Assembly (NCBI GenBank): GCA_964370855.1
Contig: CAYJMF010000196.1
Span: 1-5,667, forward strand
Reading direction: 5' to 3'
Length of the DNA stretch: 5,667 bases
Origin: JAKLKS01 sp964370855
Lineage (GTDB): Bacteria; Planctomycetota; JAJSAM01; JAKLKS01
A program made the position numbers and the translations under genes. Below are positions 1 to 5,159 of the stretch, one piece after another (the stretch's first letter is position 1; every line of letters begins with the position of its first letter). The notes below the pieces were generated by a model that saw nothing but the letters and a program-made list of their open reading frames with translations, was not told the origin of the DNA and made no database searches.

Positions 1-107
1 GCCAAGCGCCCGGGAGATCCCGCACGGACTGGCGAGGAGCCTGGGAATCTCCTCCCCCCTCGCTTCTCCCCTCCCGTCCCCCTCCCCCGGTGTACGATGC
101 CCTGATC
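1..107. other. Leader before the glycosyltransferases with a pyrimidine tract
   Basis: No complete gene is visible. Positions 49-88 are almost entirely C and T (only two G), directly before the first glycosyltransferase start. No Shine-Dalgarno or promoter can be recognised. All of it could also be the end of an upstream gene cut by the window edge. Confidence 0.4.
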
Positions 108-1229
108 GTGAAGATCGGACTCGACCTGCACATCCTGGAGCGCGCCTACCCCACGGGAGTGGAAAGGGCCTGGCGCTGCCTCGTGCGCGCCCTCCTCGCG
201 CGGGCCGACGTGGACCGCTTCGTCCTCTACTCCCGCGACCCCGTCGACCTCGGGATGCGCCTCCCCCGCAACGCGCAGCCCGTCGCCCTCGGCGGCAAGG
301 AGCGGACGAGCCTCTGGCGGGAGGTCCGCCTCGCCCCGGCGCTGCGGCAGGACGGCGTCGATCTCCTCCACTCCCCCGTGGCCGCCATCCCGCTGCGGAC
401 CCAGGTCCCCCGCGTGGCGACGGTCCACGAGATCCCCTGGATCCTCCACCCCGGCATCGAGGGCCGCGGCCGCGAGATCGCCCACCGCCTCCGGGTCCGC
501 GCCGCCGCCGCCTTCGCCGCCGCCGTCGTCGTGCCGAGCGAGGCCACGCGGACCGACCTCCTCGCGCTCCACCCCGGTGCCGAGGGGCGGGTGCACGTCG
601 TGCCCCACGGCGTGGACCCGCTGTTCCTCGCCCCGCCCGCCGCGGCGGGCGGCGCCCTCGAGCGCCTCGGCCTCGACGGGCGCCCCTTCCTCCTCGCCGT
701 CGGGGCGGCCCGCCCCCGCAAGGGGATGGAGACGCTTCTCGCCGCCTACGCCGCCTACCGCGAGGCCGGCGGCGACCGGGACCTCGCCGTGACGGGCCCC
801 GGGAAGGCCCCGGCGGGGCCGCCGCCGGGGGTGCGCTGGCTCGGGTGGATCGAGGACCCGCTGCTGGTGGCCGCCTACCGCGGCGCCGACGCCCTCGTCT
901 ACCACTCCCTCAACGAGGGCTTCGGGCTCCCCCTGCTGGAGGCCATGGCCCTCGGCGTCCCCGTGGTCGCCGCCTCCGCGGGCTCCGTGCCCGAGGTGGC
1001 CGGCGGCGCGGCGCTCCTCGTCCCCCCGGGGGACGGGGCGGCCCTGGCGGAGGCGCTCCGGAGCGTGACCACGGACGGGGTGCTGCGCGCGCGCCTCGTC
1101 GCGGCGGGCCGGGCCCGGGCCGCGGAGTTCTCGTGGGAGCGGGCCGCGGGGAGCGTCGTGGAGGCATGGCGCGGCGTGGTCGAGGCGGGACGAGTTTCCA
1201 GCGGGACCCCGTCGTCCAAGAAGGCGTGA
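108..1229 (+). CDS. GT4-family glycosyltransferase (first of a tandem pair)
   Basis: Probable GT-B fold, GT4-family retaining glycosyltransferase that moves a sugar from a nucleotide donor onto a glycan or lipid acceptor at the cytoplasmic membrane face; donor and acceptor cannot be read from the sequence. From the GTG at 108 it has 373 residues, usual for the family. It opens with a Rossmann strand and PTG loop (KIGLDLH...YPTGVERA, residues 2-21). It then has TVHEIPW (105-111), VVPSEATRTDLL (141-152) and HVVPHGVDPLF (163-173) from the N-domain and linker, LLAVGAARPRKG (195-206) at the start of the C-domain, and the donor-site EX7E motif EGFGLPLLE (E270, E278). I chose 108 because VKIGLDLH matches the usual MKIGID-type N-terminus. 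A GTG at 90 would add six residues, and the frame stays open to the window edge. No Shine-Dalgarno is visible before either start. The stop TGA overlaps the next gene's GTG, indicating coupling. Confidence 0.9.
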   Translation: MKIGLDLHILERAYPTGVERAWRCLVRALLARADVDRFVLYSRDPVDLGMRLPRNAQPVALGGKERTSLWREVRLAPALRQDGVDLLHSPVAAIPLRTQVPRVATVHEIPWILHPGIEGRGREIAHRLRVRAAAAFAAAVVVPSEATRTDLLALHPGAEGRVHVVPHGVDPLFLAPPAAAGGALERLGLDGRPFLLAVGAARPRKGMETLLAAYAAYREAGGDRDLAVTGPGKAPAGPPPGVRWLGWIEDPLLVAAYRGADALVYHSLNEGFGLPLLEAMALGVPVVAASAGSVPEVAGGAALLVPPGDGAALAEALRSVTTDGVLRARLVAAGRARAAEFSWERAAGSVVEAWRGVVEAGRVSSGTPSSKKA

Positions 1230-2425
1230 GCGACCACTCCCTTCCCCTGCGCGGCGCCTCCCTCCGGGGGGCCGCCGCCCCCGACGGACCGCCGCCGCGC
1301 CTCCTCGTCAACCTGACCGCCTACGACGGCCTCGCCAGCGGGGCCCGGGAGCGCACCCTCGGGCTCGCGGCGGCGCTCGCGCGGCGCGGGGCGGAGGTGT
1401 CCGTGGCCGAGGCGCGGGGGCAGGATCTCGCGGGGGCGGCCCCCGTGGACCCAGAGGCGCCTCCTCTCCGGGTGCTGCGGACCGACCTCGATCCGGGGCG
1501 GCCCCTCGATCGGTTCCTCCGCAGCGGTCGGGTGATGCGGGCCCTTCTCCGGGCGGAGCGGCCGGACCTCTTCCTGACGGACTTCCACCCCGTGGTGCGG
1601 GTGCCCGGCGTCCGCACCGTGGTGACGGTGCACGACCTCCGCTACCTCGAAGGGGCGGCGCCGGGGCGGTGGCTCCACCGGGCCTGGTTCCGGACCTTCT
1701 ACGGGGCGGCCCTCCGGCGGGCGGACCTCGTCGTGGCCCCCTCCCGCTTCACCCGGGACGGGATCACGGCCCGCCTCGGCGTGGACCCGGCCCGCGTGGT
1801 CGTGGTGCCCAACGCGGTGTCCGACCTCCTCCGGGCCCCGCCGGACCCGGAGGCGGGGGCGCGGGTGCGGGAGCGGCTCGACCTGCCGCGGCGGCCCTAC
1901 CTGCTGGCGCTCGGCGTGATGGAAGAGCGGAAGAACCTCCGCCGCCTGCTGGAGGCCGTGGCGCTGCTGCACGCCGACGGGGAGGCGCCGCCGCCGCTGG
2001 TGCTCGCGGGGCGGGGCGGACCCGAGGAGGCGGCCCTCCGGCGGGCGGCGGCGGCTCTGCCCCCGGGGGCGGTGCACTGGGCGGGGTACCTCCGGCCCGC
2101 GGACCTCCCGGCGGTCTACGACGGGGCGCGGGCCCTCGTCCACCCGGCACTCTACGAGGGCTACGGGATGCCCGTGGTGGAGGCCATGGCCCGGGGCGTC
2201 CCCGTGGCCTGCGCCGACGCCGCCGCCCTCCCCGAGGCCGCCGGCGGCGCGGCCCTCCTCTTCGACGGCCGCGACGTCGGGGCCCTCGCGGGGGCCCTCC
2301 TCAAAGTATCATACAATGATACACTCCGCGCCGCCCTCGCCGCCCGCGGCCGCGCCCGCGCCGCCACCCTCACCTTCGACCGCGCGGCGGGGACGTTCCT
2401 CACTTCGTCACTTACCTGTGGATAA
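1226..2425 (+). CDS. GT4-family glycosyltransferase (second of the pair), 3' end in inverted repeat
   Basis: Second GT4-type, GT-B glycosyltransferase, 399 residues from a GTG at 1226 that overlaps the previous stop (GTGA), so it is probably translated by coupling. After a loose 25-residue Gly/Ala/Pro N-terminus come LLVNLTAYDG (26-35), VTVHDLRYL (133-141), DLVVAPSRFTRDGI (167-180), VVVVPNAVSD (191-200), LLALGVMEERKNL (226-238) and the EX7E donor motif EGYGMPVVE (E311, E319). It aligns well with its upstream neighbour through the C-domain, suggesting paralogues building the same glycan; substrate unknown. Two oddities: codons for residues 360-366 (KVSYNDT) are AT-rich in an otherwise extremely GC-rich gene. 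The last ~11 residues (GTFLTSSLTCG) and the TAA stop come from the 43-bp inverted repeat at 2389-2431, replacing the final helix seen in the neighbour. The C-terminus is therefore probably truncated and re-tailed, perhaps still active because the catalytic motifs are upstream. Confidence 0.9.
   Translation: MSDHSLPLRGASLRGAAAPDGPPPRLLVNLTAYDGLASGARERTLGLAAALARRGAEVSVAEARGQDLAGAAPVDPEAPPLRVLRTDLDPGRPLDRFLRSGRVMRALLRAERPDLFLTDFHPVVRVPGVRTVVTVHDLRYLEGAAPGRWLHRAWFRTFYGAALRRADLVVAPSRFTRDGITARLGVDPARVVVVPNAVSDLLRAPPDPEAGARVRERLDLPRRPYLLALGVMEERKNLRRLLEAVALLHADGEAPPPLVLAGRGGPEEAALRRAAAALPPGAVHWAGYLRPADLPAVYDGARALVHPALYEGYGMPVVEAMARGVPVACADAAALPEAAGGAALLFDGRDVGALAGALLKVSYNDTLRAALAARGRARAATLTFDRAAGTFLTSSLTCG
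2306..2322. repeat. AT-rich 7-bp inverted repeat inside a GC-rich gene
   Basis: GTATCAT-ACA-ATGATAC is a perfect 7-bp dyad with a 3-base centre. The 24 bases 2302-2325 contain only 7 G/C, whereas the flanks are nearly all G/C. It encodes residues 360-366 of the second glycosyltransferase and causes no length change relative to the neighbouring paralogue. Its symmetry resembles an operator for a small dimeric repressor, but no such regulator is encoded here; function unknown. Confidence 0.6.
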
Positions 2426-2478
2426 GTCCCCCTCTGGGGACTTATCCACAGGTAAGTGACGAAGTGAGGAACGTCCCC
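2389..2478. repeat. Perfect 43-bp inverted repeat (REP/BIME-like or MITE-like) at the convergent junction
   Basis: Left arm 2389-2431 and right arm 2436-2478 are exact reverse complements over 43 bases, separated by CTCT (2432-2435). Each arm starts GGGGAC and ends GTCCCC, so each arm is itself bounded by a 6-bp inverted repeat, and each contains a near-direct repeat TCACTTCG/TCACTTAC. Each arm also holds the word TTATCCACA, identical to the consensus DnaA box (2417-2425 minus, 2442-2450 plus). Two inverted units with a tiny spacer is the architecture of a BIME, the kind of repeat spread by RAYT (TnpA-REP) transposases; that family assignment is inference. In RNA from either strand it would fold into a very stable hairpin, but there is no U-tract, so it is not a canonical intrinsic terminator. 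It supplies the C-termini of both converging genes. Confidence 0.93.
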
Positions 2479-3037
2479 CCCCCACCAGGTCGCGGACGAA
2501 GAGGGCGGTGAGGCCCCAGACGGTGGGGCCGTCCCAGGTGAAGAAGGGGACGTTGCGGAAGGTGCCGCGGGGGGAGGAGCGGTCCTCGTAGCGCCAGCGC
2601 TCCTCCTCGAGGAGGAGGCGGAAGGGGACCTCGAGGACGGAGGCCACCTCCCGGGGATCGGGCCTGAGGTCGAGGGGCCCCTCGACGCGGCCGGCGAAGG
2701 CCGCCACCATGAACCCCGCGATGGACTCCCGGTCCGGCAGCCGCCCGAGGAGCTCCGCCCCCTCGAGGCCGATCTCCTCCCGCGTCTCGCGGAGCGCGCA
2801 GGCCACGGCGTCCTCGTCCCCCTCCCGCGCGCCCCCGGGGAAGGCCACCTGCCCCGGGTGGTCGGGGAGGTCGTCGTGCCGCCGCGTGAGCAGGAGGAAA
2901 TCCTCGCCGCCCCGCGTGAAGAGCGGCGCCAGCACCGCGGCGTCGCGGAGCCCGGCCCGTGTCCGCCATTCGCCGGTGGGGGGGGCCAGCCGGGTCCGCA
3001 GGACGCCGTCCAGGGCCGGGCCCGAGGGGGCCCTCAC
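2408..3037 (-). CDS. NUDIX hydrolase, CoA pyrophosphatase-like (NudL/YeaB type)
   Basis: Predicted soluble NUDIX pyrophosphohydrolase of 209 residues from a GTG at 3037. The NUDIX box is complete: G69-x5-E75-x7-REx(R)EE-x-G-L to L91, with the metal-binding glutamates E84, E87 and E88. It is preceded by LLLTRR (48-53) and HPGQVAFPGG (60-69), the extra signature of the CoA pyrophosphatase subfamily, which splits CoA or oxidised/acyl CoA into phosphopantetheine species and 3',5'-ADP; substrate is inferred from that signature. I chose the GTG at 3037 because it overlaps the ispH stop (GTGA) and because residues upstream are low-complexity antisense-like sequence. There is no close Shine-Dalgarno, so translation probably depends on ispH. 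The natural C-terminus looks complete around WGLTALFVRDLV (174-185). Residues 188-209 are read through the entire inverted repeat and end at TGA 2410-2408, inside the far arm, overlapping the opposing glycosyltransferase gene by 18 bp. This tail is not expected in the family. Confidence 0.9.
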   Translation of the reverse strand: MRAPSGPALDGVLRTRLAPPTGEWRTRAGLRDAAVLAPLFTRGGEDFLLLTRRHDDLPDHPGQVAFPGGAREGDEDAVACALRETREEIGLEGAELLGRLPDRESIAGFMVAAFAGRVEGPLDLRPDPREVASVLEVPFRLLLEEERWRYEDRSSPRGTFRNVPFFTWDGPTVWGLTALFVRDLVGGGRSSLRHLPVDKSPEGDLSTGK

Positions 3038-3966
3038 GACGGCCGCCGCGACAGCTCCGGGGGGAGGGCGAAGTGGACGTTCTCGACGACGGTGGGAACC
3101 TCCTCGGGGTCCCCGCCGCCGAGGGTCCGGAGCCGGTCCACGATGGAACGCACCAGCTCCTCCGGAGCCGACGCGCCCGCCGTCACGCCCACGGTCCGGG
3201 CCCCCGCGCACCAGGCCGGGTCGATGTCCGCCGCCTCCTCGACCAGCTCCGACCGCACCCCCGCCGCCCGCCCGACCTCCACGAGCCGCCTCGAGTTGGA
3301 GGAGTTGGGCGCTCCCACCACGAGCAGGAGGTCGAGCCTCTCCGCCAGCCCCTTGACCGCGTTCTGCCGGTTCTGGGTGGCGTAGCAGATGTCCTCCTGG
3401 GGCGGCCCCGCGATGGACGGGAAGCGCCGCCGAAGGACCTCGATGATGGCCCGGGTGTCGTCCACGGAGAGCGTGGTCTGCGTCAGGAAGGCGACCCGCG
3501 CGGGGTCCCGCACCGCGACCCGCTCGGCGTCGGCCACGGATTCCACCAGCGTCATCCGCTCCGGCGCCTCGCCCATGGTGCCCTCGACCTCGACGTGTCC
3601 CGCGTGGCCGATGAGGAGGATCTCCCGCCCCTCGAGGTCGTGGCGGCGGGCCTCGAAGTGGACCTTGGTGACCAGGGGGCAGGTCGCGTCGATGGGCCGC
3701 AGCCCCCGGGACGCCGCCTCCTCCCGCACCGCCGGGGAGACCCCGTGGGCGGAGAAGACCACCACGGACCCCGCGGGCACCTCGGCGAGCTCGTCCACGA
3801 AGATCGCCCCCATGGCCCGCAGGCGGTCCACGACGTGGCGGTTGTGGACGATCTCGTGGCGGACGTAGACCGGCCGGCCGTGGAGGGCGAGGGCCCGCTC
3901 GACGATCTCGATGGCCCGGTCCACCCCGGCGCAGAAGCCCCGGGGAGCGGCGAGGAGGATCTTCAT
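3034..3966 (-). CDS. ispH: 4-hydroxy-3-methylbut-2-enyl diphosphate reductase (IspH/LytB)
   Basis: Last enzyme of the MEP isoprenoid pathway: a cytosolic iron-sulfur enzyme that reductively dehydroxylates HMBPP to IPP and DMAPP. The 310 residues match the normal length. The three cluster-ligating cysteines are at C12 (PRGFCAGVDRA), C96 (IDATCPLVTKVH) and C194 (EDICYATQNRQ). Substrate-site residues are present: HEIVHN (H41), FSAHGVSP (H74), GHAGHVEVEGTMGE (H124, E126), LTQTTLSVDDT, GAPNSSNS (219-225) and TAGASAPE (262-269). The ATG at 3966 gives the canonical N-terminus MKILLAAPRGFCAGV and has GGGGAG at 3982-3977 with a 10-base spacer. The frame stays open far upstream, but that extension is arginine-rich non-homologous sequence. 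It begins 35 bases after the secreted protein's stop and its TGA overlaps the NUDIX start. The gene is intact and likely essential if the host uses only the MEP pathway. Confidence 0.97.
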   Translation of the reverse strand: MKILLAAPRGFCAGVDRAIEIVERALALHGRPVYVRHEIVHNRHVVDRLRAMGAIFVDELAEVPAGSVVVFSAHGVSPAVREEAASRGLRPIDATCPLVTKVHFEARRHDLEGREILLIGHAGHVEVEGTMGEAPERMTLVESVADAERVAVRDPARVAFLTQTTLSVDDTRAIIEVLRRRFPSIAGPPQEDICYATQNRQNAVKGLAERLDLLLVVGAPNSSNSRRLVEVGRAAGVRSELVEEAADIDPAWCAGARTVGVTAGASAPEELVRSIVDRLRTLGGGDPEEVPTVVENVHFALPPELSRRPS

Positions 3967-4001
3967 GGGCGGGATTCTCCCCGACGGGGGGCCGCCCGCG
4001 G

Positions 4002-4460
4002 CTACTTCCCGCCCTCCTCCTCGGCGTCCTTCTCGGAGAGGGCCTTCGTCCACTCGCGGACGAGCTCGCGGTACTTCTCGGGCACCTGGTCGAAGTCCCC
4101 GTTGAGCACCGCCTCGCGCACCTTGTCCGGGAGCCTGGCGAGGAACACCCCCTTCATGTCCTGGGGCTTCGGCTTCTGCCTGTCGCTCTTCGGGGGGTCC
4201 ACGGGCTTCTTCGGAGGGTCCTTGACGTGCTCCCCCTTCTCCGGGTCGCCATCGCCGGCCTTCTTGTTGTCCTTGAGCGGGTCCTTCTTCTCCTCCTGGT
4301 CCTTCTTCGCGGAGCGGTCCTTCCCCTCCCCGCCGCCGGAGGAGCCGGAGCCCGAGGGGTCGCCGCCGCCCCCGGAGGAGGTGGAGGACTGGGCGGCGAT
4401 CTTCAGGAGGTCGTCCATGGACTTGACGATGGAGCGGCCCTTGCCGGAGCTGCCCTGCAA
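4002..4460 (-). CDS. C-terminal part of a secreted Gly/Ser/Lys-rich protein, downstream of an in-frame TGA
   Basis: This is the same reading frame as the gene ending at 4557, continued past its TGA. From TGA to TAG (4004-4002) there are 184 sense codons; the only usable later start is a TTG at 4460 without a convincing Shine-Dalgarno, giving 152 residues. Visible parts: a short helix IVKSMDDLLKIAAQ (11-24), a Gly/Ser linker (25-47), a highly charged Lys/Asp/Glu/Pro stretch (48-101), then a conserved-looking C-terminal segment LARLPDKVREAVLNGDFD and VPEKYRELVREWTKAL (107-141). From recollection, similar LPP-x-x-R-x-x-V...P-x-x-Y-x-x-L-I/V-x-x-Y/W endings occur in poorly characterised planctomycete-type proteins, often near MoxR/VWA-type loci. 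Exact function is unknown. With the upstream half it forms one 270-residue, single-architecture protein. I therefore read this as half of a split or recoded gene rather than an independent cytoplasmic protein. Confidence 0.65.
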   Translation of the reverse strand: MQGSSGKGRSIVKSMDDLLKIAAQSSTSSGGGGDPSGSGSSGGGEGKDRSAKKDQEEKKDPLKDNKKAGDGDPEKGEHVKDPPKKPVDPPKSDRQKPKPQDMKGVFLARLPDKVREAVLNGDFDQVPEKYRELVREWTKALSEKDAEEEGGK

Positions 4461-4493
4461 CTCGTGGGAGGGGTTGCCGCAGCCGCCGGAGCA

Positions 4494-4529
4494 GCCCGAC
4501 GCGCCACCCGAACCCGACTCGCCACCCGA
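4494..4529 (-). repeat. Imperfect 18-bp tandem repeat encoding SGGESG/SGGASG
   Basis: Two adjacent 18-base units (4529-4512 and 4511-4494, read on the minus strand) differ at two positions and encode SGGESG and SGGASG. They sit in the Gly/Ser linker just after the in-frame TGA and are followed by a CSGGC pair. Such repeats expand and contract by slippage, and here the unit keeps the reading frame. Confidence 0.7.
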
Positions 4530-4549
4530 AGCGGACCCGCCGCCTCCGG
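4526..4549 (-). other. Hairpin just downstream of the in-frame TGA
   Basis: On the mRNA strand, CCGGAG (4549-4544) pairs with CTTCGG (4531-4526) including one G-U. After a bulged G at 4543, CGG (4542-4540) pairs with CCG (4534-4532), leaving loop CGGGU (4539-4535). This gives 9 pairs and begins 7 bases after the TGA; 17 bases separate the TGA from the loop, within the distance reported for bacterial SECIS elements. In DNA this GC-rich such hairpins are common by chance, so the function is only a possibility. Confidence 0.3.
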
Positions 4550-4556
4550 GGTTGCT

Positions 4557-4817
4557 TCAGGTGCCGCCGGAGGACTCGGCGTCGGACTTCTGCGAGGGGG
4601 GGAGCTCGATGTCCACCTTCTTCGGCTCCGCCTTCTCGCCGCGGGCCAGCTTCGCCAGGGCCTCCTCGTTCTCCCGCAGCTCCTTCGATATCTTCTTCGC
4701 CAGCTCCTTGACCTCGTCCTCCGGGGAGGGGCCGACGGGCCCCTCGGCGAGGGCGGCGGCGGAGGCGCCGAGGAGGAGGGCGCAGAGGGGCAGGGCGCGG
4801 CGAAGGACGCGGTTCAC
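4557..4817 (-). CDS. Secreted protein of unknown function, N-terminal part ending at an in-frame TGA
   Basis: Eighty-six residues from a GTG at 4817, supported by GAGGTG at 4828-4823 with a 5-base spacer. It has a clear Sec signal peptide: basic n-region MNRVLRR, hydrophobic ALPLCALLLGASAAALA, and likely cleavage after ALA24. There is no proper lipobox (the Cys at 12 lies inside the hydrophobic core). The mature start carries an amphipathic, probably coiled-coil helix (33-60, EDEVKELAKKISKELRENEE...), then a short KKVDIELPPSQ segment, and ends SSGGT before TGA 4559-4557. The frame continues open for another 184 codons with matching Gly/Ser-rich composition, so the TGA falls in the middle of a linker of what looks like one exported protein. 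A nonsense mutation, a base-calling error, readthrough or Sec insertion would all give this picture. Nothing shows its biochemical role; export and a helical domain plus flexible linker suggest a structural or scaffolding periplasmic protein. Confidence 0.7.
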   Translation of the reverse strand: MNRVLRRALPLCALLLGASAAALAEGPVGPSPEDEVKELAKKISKELRENEEALAKLARGEKAEPKKVDIELPPSQKSDAESSGGT

Positions 4818-4822
4818 GGGGG

Positions 4823-4828
4823 CACCTC
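4823..4828 (-). promoter_or_regulatory. Ribosome binding site deciding the GTG start at 4817
   Basis: GAGGTG read on the minus strand lies five bases before the GTG. It supports the signal-peptide start over any upstream alternative in this frame. Confidence 0.6.
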
Positions 4829-4848
4829 GGTTCCTGGGGACGGCTCCA

Positions 4849-4858
4849 TCCTATAGGA
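4849..4858 (-). promoter_or_regulatory. Possible -10 region/small palindrome before the secreted-protein gene
   Basis: TCCTATAGGA is a 10-bp perfect palindrome and one of the few AT-containing words in the upstream region. On the minus strand it supplies TATAGG, four of six matches to a sigma-70 -10 box, about 30 bases before the GTG. No convincing -35 lies at 16-18 bases, so this is weak. Confidence 0.22.
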
Positions 4859-5114
4859 CGCGCGCCGGGATGGGAAGTGCCCGGGATCGGGTTCCGGAAG
4901 TCGGGGGGTGCGGGATCGGAGCCCGGAGGATGGGGGACGGCGTTCACCCTTCGTGCCTTGAACCATCGGAACCCCGGATGATGCTCGCCGACCCCCAGGA
5001 TCCATGTCCTCGATCCCGGAGGTCTCCCCGCGGCGCCGGAGGACTTCTCGACTCCCCGTCCTCTCCAACGGTCCCGGGGCGGGGGGGGGGGGGGCGCGGC
5101 GGGGCCGCCCGACC
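4859..5114. other. Non-coding interval, no gene supported
   Basis: Between the putative promoter and the gap I see no gene. The open frame on the minus strand here (about 5068-4814) is Arg/Pro/Ser-rich, lacks a Shine-Dalgarno and shows no domain. The segment has several G-rich words and repeated GGATCGG/GGATGG-like motifs, then a 14-base G run at 5081-5094 leading into the gap. It may hold the 3' region of the SWIB transcript and the promoter of the secreted-protein gene. Confidence 0.45.
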
Positions 5115-5124
5115 NNNNNNNNNN
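5115..5124. other. Scaffold gap (10 N)
   Basis: Ten undetermined bases. The 11-base word GCGGCGGGGCC occurs on both sides (5096-5106 and 5132-5142), so true distance and even continuity across the gap are uncertain. Linkage of the SWIB gene to the rest depends on read pairs. Confidence 0.95.
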
Positions 5125-5159
5125 CCGCAGAGCGGCGGGGCCCGTATCGAAGGCGGTTC

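Noticed and set aside
34..54. Short hairpin GAGGAG/CTCCTC before the first gene
   Set aside because: Six-pair stem with a 9-base loop in purine/pyrimidine-biased DNA; expected by chance.
845..1225. N-terminal extension of the second glycosyltransferase
   Set aside because: It overlaps the C-domain of the first glycosyltransferase in another frame, is Arg/Gly/Pro-rich, and a GTGA junction start exists at 1226.
899..2143. Long antisense frame opposite the glycosyltransferases
   Set aside because: It is rich in Pro/Arg/Gly/His, as expected for the reverse of GC-biased coding DNA, and has no recognisable motif.
2389..2478. Canonical rho-independent terminator or CRISPR repeat
   Set aside because: There is no U-tract follows on either strand, and there is a single inverted pair rather than regularly spaced direct repeats with spacers.
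4227..4856. Plus-strand frame with Leu/Val-rich stretch resembling membrane segments
   Set aside because: The hydrophobic run is the complement of the Lys/Asp/Glu-rich linker codons of the real minus-strand gene.
4814..5068. 84-residue minus-strand frame between the secreted protein and the gap
   Set aside because: It has low-complexity Arg/Pro/Ser composition with no Shine-Dalgarno, and overlaps the start region of a supported gene.
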